Of a DNA stretch of 64,000 nt, positions 24,353-32,300 are shown piece by piece; the first letter of the stretch is position 1; the number at the start of each line of letters is the position of its first letter. The notes under the pieces are model-generated. The model searched no databases. It was not told where the DNA came from and worked only from the letters and a program-made list of their open reading frames with translations. The DNA lies in NCBI RefSeq assembly GCF_028765165.1, contig NZ_JARADB010000001.1, forward strand, positions 1,798,001 through 1,862,000, written 5' to 3'. The translations under genes were made by a program, and so were the position numbers. The DNA is from Paenibacillus sp. MAHUQ-63 (GTDB taxonomy: Bacteria > Bacillota > Bacilli > Paenibacillales > NBRC-103111).

Positions 24353-24403
24353 TTGACATGAAACCAAAAGGTTTCGTATAATTTGTTATGCAACCATTTG
24401 GTT
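24353..24403 (+). promoter_or_regulatory. Promoter with two ArsR-type operators for the SRPBCC/ArsR pair
   Basis: TTGACA (24353-24358), an 18-base spacer and TATAAT (24377-24382). The spacer is almost filled by the palindrome GAAACCAAAAGGTTTC (24360-24375). A second copy, AACCATTTGGTT, lies at 24392-24403 just past the start point. The arrangement predicts tight autorepression by the ArsR protein encoded downstream. Confidence 0.82.
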
Positions 24404-24443
24404 TCACAATTGGCAAGAACATTCATTGGAGGTCATCTCAATT

Positions 24444-24866
24444 ATGGCAAATCAGACAAACACATTGCCGGATATTCGGCAAACTCTTGTATTCAGTGCG
24501 CCGATTCAGAAAGTATGGAATGCCGTCGCTACATCCGAAGGCATCGCGGCATGGTTCATGCCGAACAACTTCAAGCCGGAAACCGGCTACGAGTTTCATC
24601 TGGAAGCCGGTCCTTTCGGCAAATCCCCGTGTACAGTGACGGACATCACGCCTCCGAACCGCCTTTCCTTCTCCTGGGGCAAGGATTGGTCGCTGACGTT
24701 CGAATTGAAGGATCTCGATGGCCGGACGGAATTCACTCTCATCCACTCCGGCTGGGATATCGATAAGGTGACGGAATTCGGCCAACCGCACACGGCTGTT
24801 CGCGAGACGATGTCTAACGGCTGGGCAAGCATCGTGAAGAAGCTGAGCGCTTACGTAGAGGCCTAA
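24444..24866 (+). CDS. SRPBCC (AHSA1-like) domain protein
   Basis: A 140-residue START/SRPBCC-fold protein with the family start TLVFSAPIQKVWNAVATSEGIAAWFMPN and an ending helix TMSNGWASIVKKLSAYVEA. These proteins have a hydrophobic ligand cavity, and many are partnered with ArsR regulators. ATG 24444 is used: GGAGG (24428-24432) lies 11 bases upstream. The TTG at 24426 in frame would overlap that site. The gene is followed after one base by its ArsR partner, so both are co-transcribed. Confidence 0.9.
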   Translation: MANQTNTLPDIRQTLVFSAPIQKVWNAVATSEGIAAWFMPNNFKPETGYEFHLEAGPFGKSPCTVTDITPPNRLSFSWGKDWSLTFELKDLDGRTEFTLIHSGWDIDKVTEFGQPHTAVRETMSNGWASIVKKLSAYVEA

Positions 24867-24867
24867 C

Positions 24868-25251
24868 ATGCCTATTCCATCGCAGAAACATGACGTGTTT
24901 CAAGCGATTGCCGATCCGACGCGGCGTCAGGTGTTGAAGATGCTGCATGAACAGGAGCTTCCCGTTACCGTGATTTCCGGCCATTTCCCCATGAGCCGCA
25001 CCGCGGTGTCCAAGCATCTGCGCATCCTGGCCGACGCGGGTTTGGTGAAGGAGCGGAAGGTCGGACGCGAGACTCGCTACAGGCTGGAGGCCGAGCCCTT
25101 GCTGGAGCTGAAGCGTTGGCTTTCCTATTATGAGCGTTATTGGGAAAACAAATTAAACGCATTGAAAAGATTCGTGGAGTCCGACGACGAGAATGGCGGG
25201 AATGCGTTCTCCCCGCTGGAGTTAGTTGATCCTGCGAAACAGGATTCATGA
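24868..25251 (+). CDS. ArsR family transcriptional regulator
   Basis: A 127-residue winged-helix repressor: FQAIADPTRRQVLKMLHE, the recognition helix in MSRTAVSKHLRILADAGLVKERKVGRETRYRLE. It lacks the cysteine metal-binding motif of metal-sensing ArsR proteins, so the signal is probably organic or protein-borne. One base separates it from the SRPBCC gene and the ribosome site GAGG overlaps the end of that gene. It likely binds the AACC...GGTT palindromes in the shared promoter. A terminator follows. Confidence 0.93.
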   Translation: MPIPSQKHDVFQAIADPTRRQVLKMLHEQELPVTVISGHFPMSRTAVSKHLRILADAGLVKERKVGRETRYRLEAEPLLELKRWLSYYERYWENKLNALKRFVESDDENGGNAFSPLELVDPAKQDS

Positions 25252-25252
25252 G

Positions 25253-25281
25253 AACCTGGCCTTATGGGGCCAGGTTTTCTT
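25253..25281 (+). terminator. Intrinsic terminator of the SRPBCC/ArsR operon
   Basis: AACCTGGCC and GGCCAGGTT separated by a short loop, followed by TTCTTG; it begins two bases after the arsR stop. Confidence 0.85.
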
Positions 25282-25380
25282 GTTGTAAGCAAATGACTTC
25301 GTATACCCACCTTTGCGTACTTGCCGTGAGAAACGGAGATAATAGGATGAAGCGATCCAAGGGGTATGACCTCTTACAAA

Positions 25381-25444
25381 AAGTAAATTACTTACTTGAC
25401 CCACACCCCATAATAGCTTACTATTAGTTACATAAAGTAACTAA
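25381..25444 (+). promoter_or_regulatory. Promoter and two inverted-repeat operators of the dioxygenase gene
   Basis: TTGACC (25396-25401), 17 bases, TACTAT (25419-25424). Immediately upstream is AAGTAAATTACTT (25381-25393). Immediately downstream, at the start point, TTAGTTAC and GTAACTAA are separated by five bases (25424-25444). AGTAA/TTACT repeats resemble sites of HxlR/MarR-type redox or quinone sensors; no such regulator gene is nearby. Confidence 0.7.
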
Positions 25445-25478
25445 GTTATTAAATGTAACTAAAAAGGAGCGAATTCGA

Positions 25479-26246
25479 ATGATTTCACCGATTTTCATAG
25501 GTCATGGCTCCCCCATGATGGCTATTCAGCATACAGCATGCACCGAGTTCCTATCCGAGTATGGCCGCAGCGTTTCCCCCAAAGCTATCGTTATCTTCAC
25601 AGCCCATTGGGAGACCGAAGTTCTAACCATTTCTTCTACCGATGATGAGTATGAGACCATCTATGATTTCGGCGGGTTCCCGAAGGAGCTGTTCCAGATT
25701 AAATATGGGGCCAAAGGCAGCAAAGCGATCGCCGGCCAGCTTGCCGAACGGTTCCAAGCGAGCGGCATACAGGTGAATCTGGATACCCAGCGGGGACTGG
25801 ACCACGGCTCCTGGGTACCGCTGCTGCGCATGTTCCCTACACCCGTCTGCCCGGTCATTCAAGTGTCGGTCCATCCTTACCTCCCTCCTGCAGAGCAGTA
25901 CCGCATCGGAGAAGCGCTGCGCGGCCTCGATCAGGAGGACATTCTGATCGTCGGAAGCGGCGCGACCGTTCACAACCTGCGTGCGCTCAACTGGGAAGCG
26001 GCGGAACCAGACGCCTGGGCGGTCGCTTTCGACGATTGGCTCGTGAACAACATGCAGGAGCGAAACCTGGAGGCCTTATTCAACTACGCCGCGGAAGCTC
26101 CCCATGCACGCCTCGCCGTGCCGAGGCCCGAGCATTTCATTCCGCTCTATATCGCGATGGGCAGCGGTGACCCGGCTCGCAAGCCGCAAGTTATTCACCG
26201 CAGCTATGAGCTCGGGTCGCTTAGTTATTTGGCTGTGTCGTTCTAA
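25479..26246 (+). CDS. DODA-type extradiol ring-opening dioxygenase family protein
   Basis: A 255-residue LigB-fold protein of the class including YgiD and plant DOPA dioxygenases. Candidate metal-binding residues are in IFIGHGSPMM, FTAHWE, RGLDHGSWVPL and GATVHNLR. Known members cleave catechol-type rings using Zn or Fe. AAGGAG is close upstream of the ATG. A single-gene unit with operators resembling quinone-stress sites suggests a role in detoxifying catechols or quinones (inference). The terminator-like hairpin at 26263-26289 follows. Confidence 0.92.
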   Translation: MISPIFIGHGSPMMAIQHTACTEFLSEYGRSVSPKAIVIFTAHWETEVLTISSTDDEYETIYDFGGFPKELFQIKYGAKGSKAIAGQLAERFQASGIQVNLDTQRGLDHGSWVPLLRMFPTPVCPVIQVSVHPYLPPAEQYRIGEALRGLDQEDILIVGSGATVHNLRALNWEAAEPDAWAVAFDDWLVNNMQERNLEALFNYAAEAPHARLAVPRPEHFIPLYIAMGSGDPARKPQVIHRSYELGSLSYLAVSF

Positions 26247-26262
26247 CTATTTTGACAAAAAG

Positions 26263-26289
26263 AGACCCACAGCAACGGGCTGCGGGTCT
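26263..26289. terminator. Hairpin between dioxygenase and AraC genes
   Basis: AGACCCACAGC pairs with GCTGCGGGTCT (one mismatch). The T-run lies on the minus-strand side (A5 at 26257-26261), so it may serve the converging leftward AraC gene as well as slow the dioxygenase transcript. Confidence 0.65.
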
Positions 26290-26405
26290 TAAGGTATATA
26301 TATATTAAAAGGGGGTCGAATTTCATTATAGGCCCCGAACCTTAAATGAAGCTGAAAACAAGATTGCATTTTGATTACAAAAGATGGATATTTGTTTACA
26401 AGCTG

Positions 26406-27311
26406 TTATTTAGGCTTCACTGGAATGTAGATGTCCATCTGCACGAGCTCATGCAGGGCAGTGTGGCAGCGCTCATCGTACAACTCAAATTCTACGCCTC
26501 CTGCATGTTCCATCCCCGAATGAGGGAACCATTCCTCGAAAATCGATTTCCACGTGCTCTGAATAGACGCCGAAAACTGCTCCGCCGGCACCTTCGGCGT
26601 TGTGAACACCGCATAATGAGCCTCCGGAAACTCACGGCAGACCAAATCCTCCGCCACATTCTCGAAGCTTGTCGCTTCCATTCCGATGATATAGGTCAGT
26701 TCACCGGTCTCCATATTGAAATCCGTGCAAATCCCCAGCTCCACCGGTGAATCCTCATGAACGCGATTGCCGATACGGCTTCCTTTGTTCTCTTGCAGAT
26801 ATGTCGTCCAGAATGCGGGGATATCGCGGTGATTTTGCCCCTCCTTGCAGGTCGTTCTCAATTCGTACCCAATGAGCTTGAAATCCGACTTCGTGACTAA
26901 TTGATATTCCATGCGTATGCCTCCTAAATAGGGATTAAATTTCTTCCCCAGCACATTCACCTTGGCGTAGAGCGGTGTCGCAATGCCTTGTTTCCGATAG
27001 GCGAGCGGCGTACGCTCGAACACCTTCTTGAATGCCCGGGTGAAATTCTCGTGGGACTGGAACCCGTGGTCGAAGGCGATATCGATCAGCTTCTGATCCG
27101 AATGCGCGATTTGGTAGGCTGCTCTGGCGAGCCGTCTTTTGCGGACATAGTCCATCACCGCTTCTCCCACCATCGATTGGAACACTCTATGGAAATGAAA
27201 TTCAGAGAAACATGCCACCCGAGCAAGCACCTCCACAGACAACGGCCCGGCAAGGTGCTCCTCAATATAGTCCAATGTTTTCTGGATCTGCCCATAATAG
27301 TCCGCGCTCAT
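26406..27311 (-). CDS. AraC family regulator with GyrI-like effector domain
   Basis: A 301-residue protein. The N-terminal part (about 5-105) carries two helix-turn-helix motifs (LSVEVLARVACFSEFHFHRVFQSMVG and the second IAFDHGFQSHENFTRAFKKVF). The rest is a GyrI/BmrR-type small-molecule-binding domain (about 130-300) with KSDFKLIGYELRT and EFPEAHYAVFTT. These proteins usually control drug or stress-response genes. ATG 27311 has GGAGG 8 bases upstream; the longer frame from 27320 lacks a suitable site. No target gene is evident next to it. Confidence 0.92.
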   Translation of the reverse strand: MSADYYGQIQKTLDYIEEHLAGPLSVEVLARVACFSEFHFHRVFQSMVGEAVMDYVRKRRLARAAYQIAHSDQKLIDIAFDHGFQSHENFTRAFKKVFERTPLAYRKQGIATPLYAKVNVLGKKFNPYLGGIRMEYQLVTKSDFKLIGYELRTTCKEGQNHRDIPAFWTTYLQENKGSRIGNRVHEDSPVELGICTDFNMETGELTYIIGMEATSFENVAEDLVCREFPEAHYAVFTTPKVPAEQFSASIQSTWKSIFEEWFPHSGMEHAGGVEFELYDERCHTALHELVQMDIYIPVKPK

Positions 27312-27404
27312 CGTTCGCACCTCCCACGTCCCCCCACTTACTCAAGTGTACGCATCACCGTCTGCCGATTCTTGATGTTTCTTGCTAAAAGCCATGCCGC
27401 AGCT

Positions 27405-28115
27405 CTACTTCCAGCTGCCCTTGGAAGCGACGGCGTACGTCTTGTACTGATTCTTGCCCTTGATCTCAAGGCAATTGATTTGGAGGCCGTAGGCGCAGCC
27501 GCCGTCGATGCCGATCTTATCGCGGTCGAACCAGACGTCCGCCTTGCCGTGAATATCTTTGGCCGGGGTGTGACCGAAGACAACCGTCTTCTTCACTACT
27601 GTGCGCTGCTGGACAAAAGGCGCCCGTATCCATAGGAAATCCCGCTCCGGCTGGGTTTTCCAATCGACGTAGGCCGGATTCAATCCGGCATGCACATATA
27701 TGTGACCCTCGTCCTCGTGGTAGAGCGGGAGGCTGTTCAAGAACGATACATGATCGCTGCATGCCGACTTGATGTGCTCTTTGGACTGCTTCAAATCCAG
27801 ATTCTCCCCGCTGCAGAAGCTTTTGAACGTTTGAATGCCGCCATGCTCAAAAAACTTCATCTCCGTCAAAGCATCTACCTCGCCCAGCACATCGACGAAC
27901 CGTTGGTCGTGGTTACCTTTGAGCGCAATCGCTCCTTTGTCCCGCACCAGCCCCATGACATATTCGACCGTTTCCCGGCTGTTCGGCCCCCGGTCTACAT
28001 AATCGCCCAGCAGAACGAGCTGGTCTTCGTGTTCATTGAACTCGACTTTCTCGAGCAATTGCTTGAATTCATCGACGCAGCCATGTATATCGCTAATCAC
28101 TAAAGTTCTCTTCAT
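27405..28115 (-). CDS. PPP-family metallophosphoesterase (Ser/Thr phosphatase / Ap4A hydrolase type)
   Basis: A 236-residue cytosolic phosphatase with every PPP signature: SDIHGCVDEF, GDYVDRGPNS, LKGNHDQRF, IYVHAGLNP and VVFGHTPAK, giving the dinuclear metal site. Its size fits bacterial PrpA/PrpE/ApaH-like enzymes, which dephosphorylate proteins or split Ap4A; which one cannot be told. It is a single gene with its own upstream region and no obvious partners. Confidence 0.92.
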   Translation of the reverse strand: MKRTLVISDIHGCVDEFKQLLEKVEFNEHEDQLVLLGDYVDRGPNSRETVEYVMGLVRDKGAIALKGNHDQRFVDVLGEVDALTEMKFFEHGGIQTFKSFCSGENLDLKQSKEHIKSACSDHVSFLNSLPLYHEDEGHIYVHAGLNPAYVDWKTQPERDFLWIRAPFVQQRTVVKKTVVFGHTPAKDIHGKADVWFDRDKIGIDGGCAYGLQINCLEIKGKNQYKTYAVASKGSWK

Positions 28116-28232
28116 CTACGATCCCCCTGATGTCAGGCTTTACACCTTATGGACTCTACTCTATGATTCTATTGTAGCATAGGGATTCCCTGTCTGAGTC
28201 GAAGAAGTCGCAGGAAGATACAAAAAGCGCAG

Positions 28233-28258
28233 CAAAAAAGCTGCCCTTCTGAGGCAGC
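28233..28258 (-). terminator. Intrinsic terminator of the Rpn-type nuclease gene
   Basis: On the minus strand GCTGCC, a 7-base loop, GGCAGC, then TTTTTT. Confidence 0.88.
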
Positions 28259-28272
28259 CGCGCATACTCAAC

Positions 28273-29250
28273 CTATTGCTTCATTAACTTCCGAACCTCT
28301 TCCACGGGGACCTCAATGGTCTCGGCAATCTCCTCCGGAGAGAATCCTTTATGAAGGAATTTCCGAATGATTTCTTCTTTCCCTTGCACAATTCCCCGTT
28401 CGATCCCCTTCTCGATTCCTTTTTCGATTCCCTTCTCTATTCCCTTTTCTATCCCATCTTCCATGCCTTCCTCATATCCCCAACGTTTCCATGCAGGCAT
28501 CAATTCCATAATGGCTTCTCCCTCCTCTGGATACTGCTCGCGAAGTAATGCTAATATCGTTTCTTCCTCTTCTTCTTTATTGGGCTTGAAATATAAATCC
28601 GCCACTGACATAATGAGCGCCAACCGGGCACTATCCAATTTATTTTGTAATCTTAGCAGCATCCTCAAATAGGCAATTCTTACATCACGTTCTTCCTTCT
28701 TATTATATCCCATTTTGGCCAATAGCGCAGCAGCCACCGGATTATCAGACTCGATGAATGACCGCCAATGCTTGCTCCGCAGTTCAACTTTCAGAAATTG
28801 AAACTGCATAATGACATGATCCGGTATCATCATTAACAGAGAATCTCTCTCGTCTTGGGCCTCATCCCCCGTAAAAATAGCGATTGGAATGATAAGCTTG
28901 TGCTCTTTCCGATGGCGCTCGAACAAACGGCTGTAATAGATGAACATCCGTTCATGGAAATCAGACTCTTTGTAAGACTGCGGCTCAAAGTGAACCAGCA
29001 CATATGCATCAGTCGCCTTGTATCGGGTTTCCAGCAGCAAGTCAAGGTTTCGTGACTCCTCACCGACAATATCAACCAGAAGCTCCTGCATAAGAAATCT
29101 GGTTTGACTATGATCAAGCAGCAAATCCAGGTGGGGAAAAAACAATTCGATAAATTCCTTGAAGAAGGTTTGCAATAACTTTTTGAATGCCTCATCATGA
29201 GGCACAGCCTCTTTATTCCCTACTTTCATCCTATTATTTTCGTTCGTCAA
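28273..29250 (-). CDS. Rpn family recombination-promoting nuclease / PD-(D/E)XK transposase-like protein
   Basis: A 325-residue protein of the Rpn (PDDEXK transposase-like) family. The N-terminal nuclease fold contains HDEAFKKLLQTF, the acidic RNLDLLLE and the catalytic-strand region VLVHFEPQS. The middle is helical. The C-terminal tail has five tandem GIEKGIEKG-type units (about residues 268-288) leading to an HTH-like segment GFSPEEIAETIEVPVEEV. The TTG at 29250 has AGGAGGG 5 bases upstream and is used as start. Homologues have been linked to recombination and phage defence; a smaller C-terminal product made by internal initiation is known in some. No mobile-element ends are seen here. Confidence 0.88.
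   Translation of the reverse strand: MTNENNRMKVGNKEAVPHDEAFKKLLQTFFKEFIELFFPHLDLLLDHSQTRFLMQELLVDIVGEESRNLDLLLETRYKATDAYVLVHFEPQSYKESDFHERMFIYYSRLFERHRKEHKLIIPIAIFTGDEAQDERDSLLMMIPDHVIMQFQFLKVELRSKHWRSFIESDNPVAAALLAKMGYNKKEERDVRIAYLRMLLRLQNKLDSARLALIMSVADLYFKPNKEEEEETILALLREQYPEEGEAIMELMPAWKRWGYEEGMEDGIEKGIEKGIEKGIEKGIERGIVQGKEEIIRKFLHKGFSPEEIAETIEVPVEEVRKLMKQ
28399..28458. repeat. 12-bp tandem repeats inside the Rpn gene
   Basis: Five units of about TTCGATTCCCTT encode the repeated Gly-Ile-Glu-Lys tail on the minus strand. The unit is a multiple of three, so copy-number changes would alter length, not reading frame. Confidence 0.9.
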
Positions 29251-29300
29251 ATTACCCTCCTATTTCTAGATTTGATATATTCTACTATAATATAGCATAA

Positions 29301-29324
29301 AAGGACGCCCTCACGGGCGTCCTT
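29301..29324 (-). terminator. Intrinsic terminator of the SLH pectate lyase gene
   Basis: AAGGACGCCC and GGGCGTCCTT form a perfect 10-base-pair stem with loop TCAC, with TTTT on the minus strand, three bases after the gene's stop. Confidence 0.9.
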
Positions 29325-29327
29325 CTT

Positions 29328-32300
29328 TCAATTTATAAATTGCGCCGCCTTCAGCAATCTTACCAGCATAACCGCCGCTTCACTGCGGGTCGCAGCAGCT
29401 CCCGGCGCGAACGTCGAATTCGTGACGCCGTTCACGAGGCCTGCGCCCACCGCACTGGATACGGCCGCGCGGGCCCATGCCTGAATGCTCGAGCTGTCGG
29501 TATATGACGCCAGCTGTGCAAGGTCCGGCGCCGCCGTCACGCCGGCGAAAGCCAGCGCCCGTACGAGCATGACCGCCATCTGCTCTCTCGTGATGCGGTC
29601 TCCCGGGCGGAATGAGCCGTCTTCGAAGCCTTCGATGAGGCCGGCCTTCGCCGAAGCCCCAACGGCCCCTGCGAACCAGCTGTCCGCCGGCACATCCGTG
29701 AAACCGTTGGGCGCCGATTCATTCAAGCCAAGCGCCCGCACGAGCAGGGCGGCGAACTCGGCCCGTGTAACCGGCGCATCCGGTGCGAAAGTGTGCGCCG
29801 TCACACCCTTCACGACGAATTTGGAGGCAAGCAGCTCCACATCCGTTTTGGCCCAATGGCCTGTCAAATCGTCAAAGGATTGCGAGGAAGCAACGACCGC
29901 ATACAGGCTGTTGCCCGGACGCTTCATCGTCACGATCGATTGCCCGCCTTCCTCCGTGCTGAATACAGCCGGAACGAAGCTCAGCTCTCCGGTCGCCGGA
30001 TTCAGCCATAAAGCTGTGGTGCGGCTCGCATCTACCGTGCCCGGTAAGTGCACAACCCGAGACACATATGTGCTGCCGAAATCGGTAACCACAACCTTCT
30101 TCCCGTTGCCTTCGGCCACCAGGTTGAATGCCACCGGAGCTGCCACAGGCGAGACGCCGGCTTCTTTCATTCTGGCCGTGATCCCGTCAGCAGCTGAGCC
30201 CGTTACTTGTTGCAACGTGATGCTGATGGTCACATGGGCTGCTTCTGTGCCTAGACGCTTGGCTAACGTACTCACATCCAGGGCGCGAAGAGGCAAATTG
30301 TAGATGATACCGCCCGCTCTAACCGATAGTTCAGCATCGGGTATGGTTTGTGCCACCGACTGAGCGCTGCTTGCCGGAATATCAACCATGGCAGGCCCCT
30401 CACCTGGAACATCAACGATGATCGTTTGTTTATCGCTCTTGACCAGGAGGTCGATCGCCTTCATCAACAGATCTGCACCGACGGCAACTCTCGCGACCTT
30501 GGTACCTTCTATGACGGTGTCCGTTACGGCGCTTGTGATGGCTACTCCGCCTGCAACCTCTTGAACCGCGCTGCTTGGCGCCGCCCCGCCGCCCGAAGCC
30601 GAACCGCCTAATCCTGAGTCCGACGACGTATCCGGAGTGACCAGGCGCAAGAAGTCGCCCCAGATGATATCGCCCTTCGTATCTCTCCGGTAAGGAAGTA
30701 CCGGAACCAGACTGGCGAAGTTGGCGTCGCTTAACTGCACGCCATTCGCGTTGACACTTTTAACCCCATTAAACATATAGTTGGAGGCCGAATTCAACGC
30801 TGCCGGGTAGGTGTCTTTGGCCGTATAATTCTTCTGGTAGGAAATAAAGCCATCGATGCGGAAATCGGTCTGAATTCCCGTATATGTCGTGAAGTTCATA
30901 TTCCCCTTGGCATTGTTATAGCCGATGTTCGTACGTTCCGCGATAACGCCCGGATTGCTGTTGCTCGCGAAGCCGTACGCACCATTCCCGAATGCGATGC
31001 TGCCCCGGATGATGTGCGGCACATGGATGCCTTCGCCGCCGAGCTTGAAGCCGTTCTTATCTCCGGCACCAACCGCTCCGTTCGTCAAAGTACCATTATT
31101 GTACGCGATGCTGTTCTCAATGATAACGGGGCCGATCGCACCCGTGCCCGATTTGGTGTAGAGATCCCAGCCATCGTCAATATTGTTATGGGAAATATCG
31201 CCCCGGAAGACATTGCCCACGCCCGAAGTCAGCTTCGCCGCAAAGCCGTCGGCATTGTTATTGGACGGATCCGCATTATCGAACGATTCGCAATTCAGAA
31301 TCAAATTGTACGAGGGCCATAACGAGATATCCGTATCCGCCTCGTCCGTACGGCTGATCTGCAAGCCTGTGTCGCCATTCTCGTAAAATCTGCTCAACTC
31401 GACGATATTGTGGCTCCCGCCTACGGTAAAGCCCTTCGTATTCGCGCCGGAACGCGTGAAATCGATCCCTCTCACATGCCAGTAATTACCGCTGAGCACA
31501 ACGCCCTCCGACTTCTTATCGAAATCGATAATCGGCTTCGCCCCTGGCGCCGCCATCAACGACTTCATAGCTGCCTCCGTACCGTCATTGCCTTTCTGAA
31601 TATCCAGTTTGGCGCTGCGTACATACCGGCCGTCGAGCAGGATGATCGACTGGCCTGCTTGCACATAATCGACGGCCGTATCGAGATCAAGCGGGCTGCC
31701 GACCGTACCGTCTCCGCCGCTAGTTCCCGTCGGCGAGACATAGATATCGCCGTTATCCGCGAAGGTATGCATATCCACGGTGAAATTCTCGACGATTTTA
31801 TCGTAACCTGTTAGTTTCTGTGTGTTATCGGGAATGAAAGCTGCGCTAAAGTTCGTATACGTATTGGCTGTAACGGTCGTGTTATAAACAAGCTTAACCC
31901 CCGCTTGCACTTGGGCATCCCGGACAAGGTAGTTCTCTCCTTGCTTGATCGTCACCACGCCATTTACATTCGACTTTACGCCTAAGGCGTATGCGGTGCT
32001 GGACGTACTAGCAAGCCCGGTGAAGCTCAAGTTCGGCGTGACCGGAAGCTGCTCGGGCTCCTCCATCGGCGCATCGGTTTGCGCTGACGTCACTTTCAGA
32101 CGGAGATTATGCACTTCGATCGTCGCCAGCCGGGCTGTGAAGAAGCCGACGTACATGTTGTCGCCATCCTGAACGGTCATGATGTCAGGAGCGAAAATTT
32201 TTTCCGCTATCCCATCGTTGATCCGCCCTTCGAAGCCGCTATTCGTCTTCCGCAGCGTCAATCGATAATTGGCTGCCGGGTACGTGTTATCCGGTGAAGG

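Noticed and set aside
28399..28458. 12-bp repeats as a frameshifting phase-variation switch
   Set aside because: The unit is a multiple of three and the frame is open throughout, so only length variation is possible.
28273..29250. True transposon carrying the Rpn-type gene
   Set aside because: Despite the family's transposase-like label, no element ends are visible and the gene has ordinary promoter-like and terminator sequences.
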